From the NCBI GenBank assembly GCA_039000515.1, contig JBCFYV010000012.1, forward strand, positions 6,740,964-6,804,963: a stretch of DNA of 64,000 nt, written 5' to 3'. Of the stretch, positions 1-13,474 are shown piece after piece; within the stretch, counting starts at the first letter, position 1; every line of letters starts with the position of its first letter. Source of the DNA: Timema cristinae (taxonomy: Eukaryota > Arthropoda > Insecta > Phasmatodea > Timematidae). The notes under the pieces are model-generated. The model was not told the origin of the DNA and did not search any database. It saw nothing but the letters and a program-made list of their open reading frames with translations. The translations under genes were made by a program, and so were the position numbers.

Positions 1-49
1 AGGATGAGAAAGTCAGTTGGAAAACTCCTCCTGGTATAGATAGGCCTAA

Positions 50-335
50 AAACTAGTTTATATATGTGTATACATTAGATATATGCATTATATATATTAT
101 AGATGATTAATTATGTATTAATTATATGTGTAGTATAATAATCAATTATATATAATTAATCAATGATACACAATATATTAGATATAATTAATATTAATTA
201 ATTATATGTATATCACTCGTGTATATATATGATTAATTAATCGATCATATATAGAATATATTTTATATACAACATATACACCTATTTATAAAATATATAA
301 TATATATTATCTTTAGTGTATTTATATATATCTCA
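50..335. repeat. AT-rich low-complexity block
   Basis: Almost pure A/T with many short TATA, TTAATTAA and ATATAT palindromes. No open frame or other structure is visible. Confidence 0.7.
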
Positions 336-387
336 GTGGGGAGAGGATCCCAGCTAGGTATCCCTTCCTCTACACCCCACTTTTTTT

Positions 388-478
388 ATTAGCTTCACGT
401 GTTACTACCCGTCCAGGCTATATTTCGTAGATGGGACAAGGATAATGAAGGTGGGGAAGGTCAACCATGTAAGACTAT
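388..478 (-). repeat. SINE-A 3' tail fragment
   Basis: Read on the minus strand, this ends with the family A tail, close to GACGGGTAGTAACACGTGA (family form GAACGGGTAGTAAGACGCGG). A minus-strand tRNA-like B-box segment at about 785-870 may be the head of the same copy, with about 250 bp of AT-rich DNA between. Confidence 0.5.
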
Positions 479-617
479 GTAAATGTGAACTAGTTTAAAA
501 ATTTTACCTATAGTAATTAAATCATTATTTTAAATGATTAGGTCTATATATTAAAACAATCTGTTTTAATATAAAATTAAATTAGTAAAACTTACAAATA
601 ATAATTTTAATATCCTT

Positions 618-729
618 AGTTAAATTAGCTAATTTCAAGTCTATAAGATATTAATACAAATAATAAGTATAATAGTTAAATTAGCTAATTTCAAGTCTAT
701 AAGATATTAATACAAATAATAAGTATAAA
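618..729. repeat. 56-bp tandem duplication
   Basis: Two nearly identical adjacent 56-bp copies (618-673 and 674-729), both beginning AGTTAAATTAGC. They differ only at the last bases, so the duplication is recent or assembly-made. Confidence 0.85.
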
Positions 730-1459
730 TATATAATACAAGTGAATAAAGGTGGGAGATAATTTAAAGGAAATCTCGCTCAATACATCAAGCTGGAATT
801 TGAACCATGAACTCCTCTTCCTCGGAAACCCCGACTATAGCCCAATTGTTTACGCAGAATCATCTAGAAGGTTTTTTTTACTATCAGAATATAAAATTTG
901 ATATTAAAAGGAATACACCACACATTAAATGTGCTCTTAAAATGTTGAGTTGGTAGAAAAAGGTACATAAATAAAGATAATAGCTTTAATATATTCACAC
1001 ACACCTCCCACATAGAAGAATACATTTCTGAGTGCGCCACTGTACCTCACTGATTAACTGTCCTCTTTGTATTTAGACTAACATACTTTTCTTAAAATCA
1101 AAATTTATCGCTTCAACATCTATATCGTTCGTATCTACCAAGGTAGTAGTAAACCAGGCCAAGACCCCCGTAACCAGGCTTAGCTAAATCACTAAACGTA
1201 GTCCGATTTTTTTTAGAAAAGTTTGGGGGAGGAAAAGGGAGGGTGGAGGTCACATCTCCCATTTGTCTAGCAGCTTCCTCTTCGACACACCAATACAACC
1301 AAATTCCTAACAAGACAACAGATCCAGTTTAAGTTTTATTTTTATTTGTGTTGGGTTCCATTAAATGTTCGCACAACATTAACGCCAGTAACTTCCTGTA
1401 TTCGCTTCACAACGTGGCGGGTGAACTAAAAGAACAGCTTTATTACCCCTAGATCACGC

Positions 1460-1662
1460 TGAAACTGACGCAATCAAACTGTTATCTGTATCTTTTACTC
1501 CATCTGAAGCAACAGCCCATGAGTGGATTTTTAACAGGACACATCGCCCACTCTTTGGAGTCGACCAATAGCTTCCTGTCACCGTTACGTCATTATATAC
1601 AAAGGTGTTACAGTTTGCATAGGGTTGCCCCGAGGTGTTTTCGAATTGAATATTTAACCCTA
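1460..1662 (-). CDS. unrecognised possible exon
   Basis: A minus-strand open frame of about 67 codons with less AT-biased composition than its surroundings, following a pyrimidine-AG that could be a splice acceptor (TAATTTTAG). It contains two cysteines and short Ser/Thr runs and ends in a stop. There is no ATG in a good position, no family was recognised and no partner exon was found. It may be chance. Confidence 0.15.
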
Positions 1663-1668
1663 AAATTA

Positions 1669-2460
1669 TGAGTAGTTTACTTAAGGGCAAAAAGAGAAAA
1701 AGTCGATTTTCTCAAAATTGGCTTTAATGATTTCGATTAAAGTGCATTTATTGACATTTATAAATATTCCAATCAAAATAGCTACTCTCAATATTTCAGC
1801 AAAATGACTTTAAGGGCTCCGGTCTGATGCGTAAATGATCATTTTGTATCATATCTCCGAAACTATTTGAGAAATGAAATTACTTATCATTACAAATATG
1901 TAGATCTATTTATGATACAAATATTTTAATAGAAGCATATTCAAACTATACGCATATATATATATATACTTTTCGAACACTAAAGGTAAAGTATTGCGAC
2001 CGTAAATAAACCTAACCTGAAATGTTGATGGATGTCGACGTCTCATGACCCCTCGAACCCTAAAAAGTGGTATTTGCAATACCGTCTGTCTGTGTGTCTG
2101 TTTAGATTTAAAGTTAATAGTAGTTTAGTAAAGGTCAAAAAGAGAACAAAATAGATTTTCTAGAAATCGACTCTAATGATTTTGATTAAAATTCATATCT
2201 TGGCGTTGATTAAGATTATAAATAAACTGGCTAATTTCATTTTCCCGTGAAAATTACTTTAAGGGAACTTTACAAAAGCTAAAATTTCCTTATCTCCGCA
2301 ACTATTGAGATACTAAATAACTTATCATTGGAAAATCGTAGTACTAATAAAAAAATGTATATGGAATATATTTTTATAAAAGCAATAGTTTCTTAGATAT
2401 TGGCAAATATATTAATGCAATTTTGTGAGCTTTAGTTGTAAATAAATACTACTTAAGTTT
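1669..2460. repeat. two-copy direct repeat, about 446-bp spacing
   Basis: Segments 1,669-2,010 and 2,115-2,460 align over most of their length (shared AAAAAGAGAA, GATTTTCT, TTTAAGGG, CTTATCATT blocks). The link between them (about 2,040-2,110) carries a CTGTCTGTGTGTCTG motif also seen near 14,950 and 32,440, so this is part of a dispersed AT-rich family. Confidence 0.6.
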
Positions 2461-3340
2461 TAACGCAATAATTATCCAATGCCATAGAGTAATTAAATAT
2501 AAGTAGGTCTCTCAAAAAGTTTATGTTAGTTTTCGTTAAATCTCTCAGGAAAAATGTTTGTACAACAATGATCTATCTCCTTCATTTTAGGCTCAATAGT
2601 CAATATTTACATTTTTTATTGGTTAAAATTTATAAATGAGGATTTTAATAGCAATGTGATGACATGAAGATGTGCAACACCTAATAAAATTGCGAAAATT
2701 TTAACCGGAAGTCGAAATTTTAATACGAAGTGTTGACCCTTAGAGACCCAATATTAATCTTTTTTATCGGTCCAAACCTACAATTGAGGACATTAATTAG
2801 TTAAAAATAAAATTATAAAATTTAAAACCGCGACTCAAAAAATGCTTTACATAAGGATAGTGCAATTTATTCTTGGGTTTACTAATGTATATTATTTTTA
2901 TTCACATATTTTACTAGTATTGAGTAAATATTTCCATTTCTTAACAATAAAGTGAGTAAGTCCATGTGGAGCTCTGTACCATTTATTTTATTTATTATTA
3001 TACACAGAGGATATTTCCACAAATTCAAAATATTAAAATAATTATAAAGAAAAACTTCAATTTATAAAAATACCTTTTATTTCAACGACATTTTGTCAAG
3101 TTTTACAAAAATTATTTTAATTTTACATTTTTTTTAAAATAAATGCATTTAATTCCAGGATTATCATATAAGCTTTTCAAAAGATAATATTAACATTTAA
3201 CCTCAGCTGTCCATCATAGCTTTGGTAGTCCGAGGATAATATTGTACAGTTTATTTTATATAAGAGTCTAGAGTAGAACTGGTCTTTAACTTCGATCGTA
3301 CCCGCACCCATAACAGTATTCGCTGCTTACGGTAAGGATG
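2461..3340. other. AT-rich DNA without a recognisable gene
   Basis: Only short runs of A and T and frequent stops in all frames. Nothing identified. Confidence 0.6.
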
Positions 3341-3370
3341 CTGTACCAACCGGTGTTGGCACATATTATA

Positions 3371-6300
3371 CAGTATACCATAAGTACAACTGTTCCTCAG
3401 TCTAACCCTATTCACTGTTCCTACAAACCAGTATCTCTACTATAGAGACTGGCCAATATACCACAAGTACAACAGTTAGTGTCTTACCCTGATAACTGTT
3501 CCTACAAACCGGATCTCTACTATAGAGACTGGCCAATATACCACAAGTACAATTGTTGCTGTCTAACCCTGATCACTGTTCCTAAAAACCGGTATCTCTA
3601 CTATAGAGACTGGCCAATATACCACAAGTACAACCGTTGCTGTCTAACCTGATCACTGTTCCTACAAACCAGTATCTCTACTATAGAGACTGGCCAATAG
3701 GCTATCCACAAGTACAACCGTTGCTGTCTAACCCTGATCACTGTTCCTAGAAACCAGTATCTCTAATATAGAGACTGGCCAATATACCACAAGTACAACT
3801 GTTGCAGTCTAACCCTGATCACTGTTCCTAGAAACCGGTATCTCTACTATAGAGACTGGCCAATATACCACAAGTACAACCGTTGCTGTATAACCCTGAT
3901 CACTGTTCCTACAAACCGGTCTCTCTACTATAGAGACTGGCCAATATACCACAAGTACAACCGTTGCTGTCTAACCCTGATCACTGTTCCTAGAAACCGG
4001 TATCTCTAATATAGAGACTGGCCAATATACCACAAGTACAACTGTTGCAGTCTAACCCTGATCACTGTTCCTACAAACCAGTATCTCTACTATAGAGACT
4101 GGCAAATATACCACAAGTACAACCGTTGCTGTCTAACCCTGATAACTGTTCCTAAAAACCGGTTTCCATACAATAGAGACTGGCCAATATACCACAAATA
4201 CAACCGTTGCTGTCTTACCCTGATAACAGTTCCTACAAACCGGTATCTCTACTATAGAGACTGGCCAATATACCACAAGTACAACTGTTGGTGTCTTACC
4301 CTGATAACTGTTCCTACAAACCAGTATCTCTACTATAGAGACTGGCCAATATACCACAAGTACAATTGTTGCTGTCTAACCCTGATCACTGTTCCTAAAA
4401 ACCGGTATCTCTACTATAGAGACTGGCCAATATACCACAAGTACAACCGTTGCTGTCTAACCCTGATCACTGTTCCTACAAACCAGTATCTCTACTATAG
4501 AGACTGGCCAATATACCACAAGTACAACCGTTGCTGTCTAACCCTGATCACTGTTCCTAGAAACCGGTATCTCTAATATAGAGACTGGCCAATATACCAC
4601 AAGTACAACTGTTGCAGTCTAACCCTGATCACTGTTCCTACAAACCGGTATCTCTACTATAGAGACTGGCCAATATACCACAAGTACAACCGTTGCTGTA
4701 TAACCCTGATCACTGTTCCTACAAACCGGTATCTCTACTATAGAGACTGGCCAATATACCACAAGTGCAACCGTTGCTGTCTTACCCTGATCACTGTTAC
4801 TACAAACCAATAGCTCTACTATAGAGACTGGCCAATATATCACAAGTACAACTGTTGCTGTTTTTACCCTGATCACTGTTCCTACAAACCAGTATCTCTA
4901 CTATAGAGACTGGCCAATATACCACAAGTACAACTGTTGCTGTTACACCCTGATCACTGTCCTACAAACCGGGATCTCTACTATAGAGACTGGCCAATAT
5001 ACCACAAGTATAACCGTTGCTGTCTTACCCTGATCACAATTCCTACAAACCAATATCTCTACTATAGAGACTGGCCAATATACCACAAGTACAACCGTTG
5101 CTGTCTAACCCTGATCACTGTTCCTAGAAACCGGTATCTCTAATATAGAGACTGGCCAATATACCACAAGTACAACTGTTGCAGTCTAACCCTGATCACT
5201 GTTCCTACAAACCAGTATCTCTACTATAGAGACTGGCAAATATACCACAAGTACAACCGTTGCGTGTCTAACCCTGATAACTGTTCCTAAAAACCGGTTT
5301 CTCTACAATAGAGACTGGCCAATATACCACAAATACAACCGTGCTGTCTTACCCTGATAACAGTTCCTACAAACCGGTATCTCTACTATAGAGACTGGCC
5401 AATATACCACAAGTACAACTGTTGGTGTCTTACCCTGATAACTGTTCCTACAAACCAGTATCTCTACTATAGAGACTGGCCAATATACCACAAGTACAAT
5501 TGTTGCTGTCTAACCCTGATCACTGTTCCTAAAAACCGGTATCTCTACTATAGAGACTGGCCAATATACCACAAGTACAACCGTTGCTGTCTAACCCTGA
5601 TCACTGTTCCTACAAACCAGTATCTCTACTATAGAGACTGGCCAATATACCACAAGTACAACCGTTGCTGTCTAACCCTGATCACTGTTCCTAAAACCAG
5701 TATCTCTAATATAGAGACTGGCCAATATACCACAAGTACAACCTTGCAGTCTAACCCTGATCACTGTTCCTAGAAACCGGTATCTCTACTATAGAGACTG
5801 GCCAATATACCACAAGTACAACCGTTGCGTTAACCCTGATCACTGTTCCTACAAACCGGTATCTCTACTATAGAGACTGGCCAATATACCACAAGTGCAA
5901 CCGTTGCTGTCTTACCCTGATCACTGTTACTACAAACCAATGCTCTACTATAGAGACTGGCCAATATACACAAGTACAACGTTGCTGTTTACCCTGATCA
6001 CTGTTCCTACAAACCAGTATCTCTACTATAGAGACTGGCCAATATACCACAAGTACAACTGTTGCTGTTTACCCTGATCACTGTCCTACAAACCGGGATC
6101 TCTACTATAGAGACTGGCCAATATACCACAAACAACCGTTGCTGTCTAACCCTGATCACTGTTCCTACAAACCAGTATCTCTACTATAGAGACTGGCCAA
6201 TATACCACAAGTACAACCGTTGCTGTCTAACCCTGATCACTGTTCCTAGAAACCGGTATCTCTAATATAGAGACTGGCCAATATACCACAAGTACAACTC

Positions 6301-9300
6301 TTGCAGTCTAACCCTGATCACTGTTCCTAGAAACCGGTATCTCTACTATAGAGACTGGCCAATATACCACAAGTACAACCGTTGCTGTATAACCCTGATC
6401 ACTGTTCCTACAAACCGGTATCTCTACTATAGAGACTGGCCAATATACCACAAGTGCAACCGTTGCTGTCTTACCCTGATCACTGTTACTACAAACCAAT
6501 AGCTCTACTATAGAGACTGGCCAATATATCACAAGTACAACTGTTGCTGTTTTACCCTGATCACTGTTCCTACAAACCAGTATCTCTACTATAGAGACTG
6601 GCCAATATACCACAAGTACAACTGTTGCTGTTTCACCCTGATCACTGTCCTACAAACCGGATCTCTACTATAGAGACTGGCCAATATACCACAATACAAC
6701 CGTTGCTGTCTAACCCTGATCACTGTTCCTACAAACCAATAGCTCTACTATAGAGACTGGCAATATACCACAAGTACAACCGTTGCTTTTAACCCTGATC
6801 AATGTTCCTACAAACAGTATATCTAAAATAGAGAATGGCCAATATACCACAAGTACAACCGTTGCTGTCTAACCCTGATCACTGTTCCTAAAAACCGGTA
6901 TTTCTACTATAGAAACTGGCCAATATACCACAAGTACAACCGTTGCTGTCTAACCCTGATAACTGTTCCTAAAAACCGGTTTCCATAAAATAGAGACTGG
7001 CCAATATACCACAAATACAACCGTTGCTGTCTTACCCTGATAACAGTTCCTACAAACCGGTATCTCTACTATAGAGACTGGCCAATATACCACAAGTAAA
7101 ACTGTTGTGTCTTACCTGATAACTGTTCCTACAAACCAGTATCTCTACTATAGAGACTGGCCAATATACCACAAGTACAATTGTTGCTGTCTAACCCTGA
7201 TCACTGTTCCTAAAAACCGTATCTCTACTATAGAGACTGGCCAATATACCACAAGTACAACCGTTGCTGTCTAACCCTGATCACTGTTCCTACAAACCAG
7301 TATCTCTACTATAGAGACTGGCCAATATACCACAAGTACAACCGTTGCTGTCTAACCCTGATCACTGTTCCTAGAAACGGTATCTCTAATATAGAGACTG
7401 CCAATATACCACAAGTACAACTGTTGCAGTCTAACCCTGATCACTGTTCCTACAAACCGGTATCTCTACTATAGAGACTGGCCAATATACCACAAGTACA
7501 ACCGTTGCTGTATAACCCTGATCACTGTTCCTACAAACCGGTATCTCTACTATAGAGACTGGCCAATATACCACAAGTGCAACCGTTGCTGTCTTACCTG
7601 ATCACTGTTACTACAAACCAATAGCTCTACTATAGAGACTGGCCAATATATCACAAGTACAACTGTTGCTGTTTTACCCTGATCACTTTTTCCTACAAAC
7701 CAGTATCTCTACTATAGAGACTGGCCAATATACCACAAGTACAACTGTTGCTGTTTCCACCCTGATCACTGTCCTACAAACCGGGATCTCTACTATAGAG
7801 ACTGGCCAATATACCACAAGTACAACTGTTGCTGTCTTACCCTGATCACTATTCCTACAAACCGGTATCTCTACTATAGAGACTGGCCAATATACCACAA
7901 ATACAACCGTTGCTGTCTAACCCTGATCACTGTTCCTACAAACCAATAGCTCTACTATATGAGACTGGCCAATATACCACAAGTACAACCGTTGCTTTCT
8001 AACCCTGATCAATGTTCCTACAAACCAGTATATCTAAAATAGAGAATGGCCAATATACCACAAGTACAACCGTTGCTGTCTAACCCTGATCACTGTTCCT
8101 AAAAACCGGTATCTCTACTATAGAAACTGGCCAATATACCATAAATACAACTGTTTCTGTCTTACCCTGATCACTGTTCATACAAAACCGGTATCTATAC
8201 TATAGAGACTGGCCAATATAAAACATATACAACCAAGGCTAACTAACCCTGATCACTGTTCCTACAAACCATTATCTCTACTATAGAGACTGGCCAATAT
8301 ACCACAAGTAAAACCATTCCTGTATTACCCTGACACTGTTCCTAAAAACCGGTATCTCTACTATAGAGACTGGCCAATATACCACAAATATAACCGTTGC
8401 TGTCTTACCCTGATCACAATTCCTACAAACCAATATCTCTTACTATAGAGACTGGCCAATATACCACAAGTACAACCGTTGCTGTCTAACCCTGATCACT
8501 GTTCCTAGAAACCGGTATCTCTAATATAGAGACTGGCCAATATACCACAAGTACAACTGTTGCAGTCTAACCCTGATCACTGTTCCTACAAACCAGTATC
8601 TCTACTATAGAGACTGGCAAATATACCACAAGTACAACCGTTGCTGTCTAAACCCTGATAACTGTTCCTAAAAACCGGTTTCTCTACAATAGAGACTGGC
8701 CAATATACCACAAATACAACCGTGCTGTCTTACCCTGATAACAGTTCCTACAAACAACCAATAGCTCTACTATAGAGACTGGCCAATATACCACAAGTAC
8801 AACCGTTGCTTTCTAACTCTGATCAATGTTCCTACAAACCAGTATATCTAAATAGAGAATGGCAATATACCACAAGTACAACCGTTGCTGTCTAACCCTG
8901 ATCACTGTTCCTACAAACCAATATCTCTACTATAGAGACTGGCCAATATACCACAAGTACAACCGTTGCTGTCTAACCTGATCACTGTTCCTAAAAACCG
9001 GTATCTCTATATAGAGACTGGCCAATATACCACAAGTACAACCGTTGCTGTCTAACCCTGATCACTGTTCCTACAAACCGGTATCTCTACTATAGAGACT
9101 GGCCAATATACAACACAGTACAACCTTGCGTCTAACCCTGATCACTGTTCTAAAACCGGTTATCTCTACTATAGAGACTGGCCAATATACCACAATAAAC
9201 CGTTGCTGTATTACCCTGATACATGTTCCTACAAAACCGGTATCTCTACTATAGAGACTGGCCAATATACCACAAGTCAACCGTTGCTGTCTTACCTGAT

Positions 9301-12300
9301 CACTGTTCCTACAAACCAATATCTCTATATAGAGACTGGCCAATATACACAAGTACAACTGTTGCTGTTAACCCTGATCACTGTTCCTAAAAACCGGTAT
9401 CTCTACTATAGAGACTGGCCAATATACCACAAGTACAACGTTGCATGTCTAACCCTGATCACTGTTCCTACAAACCAGTATCTCTACTATAGAGATGGCC
9501 AATATACCACAAGTACAACCGTTGCTGTCTAACCCTGATACTGTTCCTAAAACCGTATCTCTACATAGAGACTGGCCAATATACCACAAGTACAACGTTG
9601 CTGTCTAACCTGATCACTGTTCCTACAAACCGGTATCTCTATATAGAGACTGGCCAATATACCACAAGTACAACGTTGCTGTCTAACCCTGATCACTGTT
9701 CCTAAACCGGTATCTCTACTATAGAGACTGGCCAATTACCAAAGTACAACTGTTGCTGTCTTACCCTGATCACTGTTCCTACAAACCAGTATCTCTACTA
9801 TAGAGACGGCCAATATACCACAAGTACAACCATGCTGTCTAACCCTGATCACTGTTCCTACAAACCAGTATCTCTACTATAGAGACTGGCAATATACCAC
9901 AAGTAAAACCATTGCTGTCTAACCCTGATCACTGTTCCTAAAACCGGTATCTCTACTATAGAGACTGGCCAATATACCACAAGTACAACCGTTGCTGTCT
10001 AACCCTGATCACTGTTCCTACAAACCAGTATCTCTACTATAGAGACTGGCCAATATACCACAAGTACAACCGTTGCTGTCTTAACCCTGATCACTGTTCT
10101 ACAACCGTATCTCTACTATAGAGACTGGCCAATATACACAAGTACAACGTTGCTGTCTTACCCTGATCACTGTTCTACAAACATATCTCTACTATAGAGA
10201 CTGGCCAATATACCACAAGTACAACTGTTGCTGTTTCTACCCTGATCACTGTTCCTACAAACCGGTATCTCTACTATAGAGACTGGCCAATATACCACAA
10301 TACAACGTTGCTGTCTTACCCTGATCACTAGTTCCTACAAACCGGTATCTCTACTATAGAGACTGGCCAATATACCACAAATACAACCGTTGCTGTCTAA
10401 CCCTGATCACTGTTCCTACAAACCATATCCTACTATAGAGACTGGCCAATATACCACAAGTACAACCGTTGCTTTCTAACCCTGATCAATGTTCCTACAA
10501 ACCAGTATTCTAAAATAGAGAATGGCCAATATACCACAAGTACAACCGTTGCTGTCTAACCCTGATCACTGTTCCTAAAAACCGGTATCTCTACTATAGA
10601 ACTGGCCAATATACCATAAATACAACTGTTTCTGTCTTACCCTGATCACTGTTCATACAAACCGGTATCTATACTATAGAGACTGGCCAATATAAAACAT
10701 ACAACCAAGGCTAACTAACCCTGATCACTGTTCCTACAAACCATTATCTCTACTATAGAGACTGGCCAATATACCACAAGTAAAACCATTCTGTATTACC
10801 CTGATCACTGTTCCTAAAAACCGGTATCTCTACTATAGAGACTGGCCAATATACCACAAATATAACCGTTGCTGTCTTACCCTGATCACATTCCTACAAA
10901 CCAATATCTCTACTATAGAGACTGCCAATATACCACAAGTACAACCGTTGCTGTCTAACCCTGATCACTGTTCCTAGAAACCGGTATCTCTTAATATAGA
11001 GACTGGCCAATATACCACAAGTACAACTGTTGCAGTCTAACCCTGATCACTGTTCCTACAAACCAGTATCTCTACTATAGAGACTGGCAAATATACCCAA
11101 GTACAACCGTTGCTGTCTAACCCTGATAACTGTTCCTAAAAACCGGTTTCTCTACAATAGAGACTGGCCAATATACCACAAATACAACCGTGCTGTCTTA
11201 CCCTGATAACAGTTCCTACAAACCGGTATCTCTACTATAGAGACTGGCCAATATACCCAAGTACAACTGTTGGTGTCTTACCTGTTAACTGTTCTACAAC
11301 CAGTATCTTACTATAGAGATGGCCAATATACCACAAGTACAATTGTTGCTGTCTAACCTGATCACTGTTCCTAAAAACCGGTATCTCTACTATAGAGACT
11401 GGCAATATACCACAAGTACAACCGTTGCTGTCTAACCCTGATCACTGTTCCTACAACCAGTATCTCTACTATAGAGACTGCCAATATACCACAAGTACAA
11501 CCGTTGCTGTCTAACCCTGATCACTGTTCCTAGAAACCGTATCTCTAATATAGAGACTGGCCAATATACCACAAGTACAACTCTTGCAGTCTAACCCTGA
11601 TCACTGTTCCTAGAAACCGGTATCTCTACTATAGAGACTGGCCAATATACCACAAATACAACCGTTGCTGTCTTACCCTGATCACAGTTACTACAAACCG
11701 GTATCTCTACTATAGAGACTGGTCAATATACCACAAGTACAACCGTTGCTGTCTAACACTGATCACTGTTCCTACAAACCAGTATATCTACTATAGAGAC
11801 TTGCCAATATACCTCAAGTACAACCGCTGCTGTCTAACCCTGATCACTGTTCCTAGAATCCGGTATCTCTACTATAGAGACTGGCCAATATACCACAAGT
11901 ACAACTGTTGCAGTCTAACCCTGATAACTGTTCCTACAAACCAGTATATCTACTATAGAGACTGGCCAATATACCACAAGTACAACCGTTGCTTTCTAAC
12001 CCTGATCAATATTCCTTCAAACCAGTATATCTACTTTAGAGACTGGCCAATATACCACAAGTACAACCGTTGCTGTCTAACCCTGATCACTGTTCCTACA
12101 AACCAATAGCTCTACTATAGAGACTGGCCAATATATCACAAGTACAACTGTTGCTGTTTTACCCTGATCACTGTTCCTACAAACTATTATCTCTACTATA
12201 GAGACTGGCCAATATACCATAAGTACAACCGTTGCTGTCTAACCCTGATCACTGTTCCTACAAACCATTATTTCTACTATAGAGACTGGCCAATATACCA

Positions 12301-13420
12301 CAAGTACAACCATTGTGTCTAACCCTGATCACTGTTACTACAAACCAGTATCTCTACTTTAGAGACTGGTCAATATACCACAAGTACAACCGTTGCTGTC
12401 TAACACTGATCACTGTTCCTACAAACCGAATCTCTACTATAGAGACTGGCCATTATACCACAAGTACAACCGTTGCTGTCTAACCCTGATCACTGTTACT
12501 ACAAACCAGTATCTCTACTATAGAGACTGGTCAATATACCACAAGTACAATCGTTGCTGTCTAACCCAGATCACTGTTCCTAGAATCCGGTATCTCTACT
12601 ATAGAGACTGGCCAATATACCACAAGTACAACCATTGGTGTCTAACCCTGATCACTGTTACTACAAACCAGTATCTCTACTATAGAGACAGGTCAATATA
12701 CCACAAGTACAACCATTGCTGTCTAACCCTGCTCACTGTTCCTACAAACCAGTATCTCTACTATAGAGACGGACCAATATCCACAAGTGCAACCGTTGCT
12801 GTCTTACCCTGATCACTGTTCCTACAAACCAGTATCTCTACTATAGAGACGGACCAATATCCCACAAGTGCAACCGTTGCTGTCTTACCCTGATCACTGT
12901 TCCTACAAAACAATCTCTACTATAGAGACTGGTCAATATACCACAAGTACAACTGTTGCTAACTAACCCTGATCACTGTTCCTAAAAACCAGTATCTCTA
13001 CTATAGAGACTGGCCAATATACCACAAGTACAACCGTTGCTGTCTAACCCTGATCACTGTTCCTACAACCAGTATCTCTACTATAGAGACAGGTCAATAT
13101 ACCACAAGTACAACCATTGCTGTCTAACCCTGATCACTGTTCCTACAACCAGTATCCCTACTATAGAGACAGGTCAATATACCACAAGTAAAACCATTGC
13201 TGTCTAACCCTGATCACTGATCCTACAAACTAGTATCTCTACTATAGAGACTGGCCAATATACCACAAGTACAACCGTTGCTGTCTAACCCTGATCACTG
13301 TTCCTACAACCAGTATCTCTACTATAGAGACAGGTCAATATACCACAAGTACAACCATTGCTGTCTAACCCTGATCACTGTTCCTACAAACCAGTATCTC
13401 TACTATAGAGACTGTCTTGC
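3371..13420. repeat. 81-bp satellite array, about 124 monomers
   Basis: Head-to-tail monomers of 81 bp fill about 10 kb. Each contains ACTATAGAGACTGGCCAATA, then ACCACAAGTACAAC, then ACCCTGATCACTGTTCC. Monomers differ at fixed sites (CCAGT/CCGGT, CTACTA/CTAATA, TCTAACC/TCTTACC). The CTAATATAGAG variant recurs at about 4,003, 4,571, 5,137, 5,703, 6,259, 7,383 and 8,519, i.e. at 567 bp (seven monomers) or twice that, which shows a higher-order repeat. Because 81 is divisible by three, both strands carry long open frames repeating a 27-residue unit; these are by-products, not genes. The first monomer (3,371-3,420) and the last (to about 13,470) are degenerate. Many single-base deletions lie at 5,680-11,500, few in the outer parts. 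Confidence 0.97.
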
Positions 13421-13474
13421 CGGTGAATATACCATTGCCCGTGTCACCAACACTAAGAGGTAAGACACAGCTGG

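Noticed and set aside
4133..13463. Long repeated open frames on both strands of the satellite
   Set aside because: They exist because the 81-bp unit is a multiple of three and lacks stops in two frames. They shift with every deletion and have no start, end or composition of a real gene.
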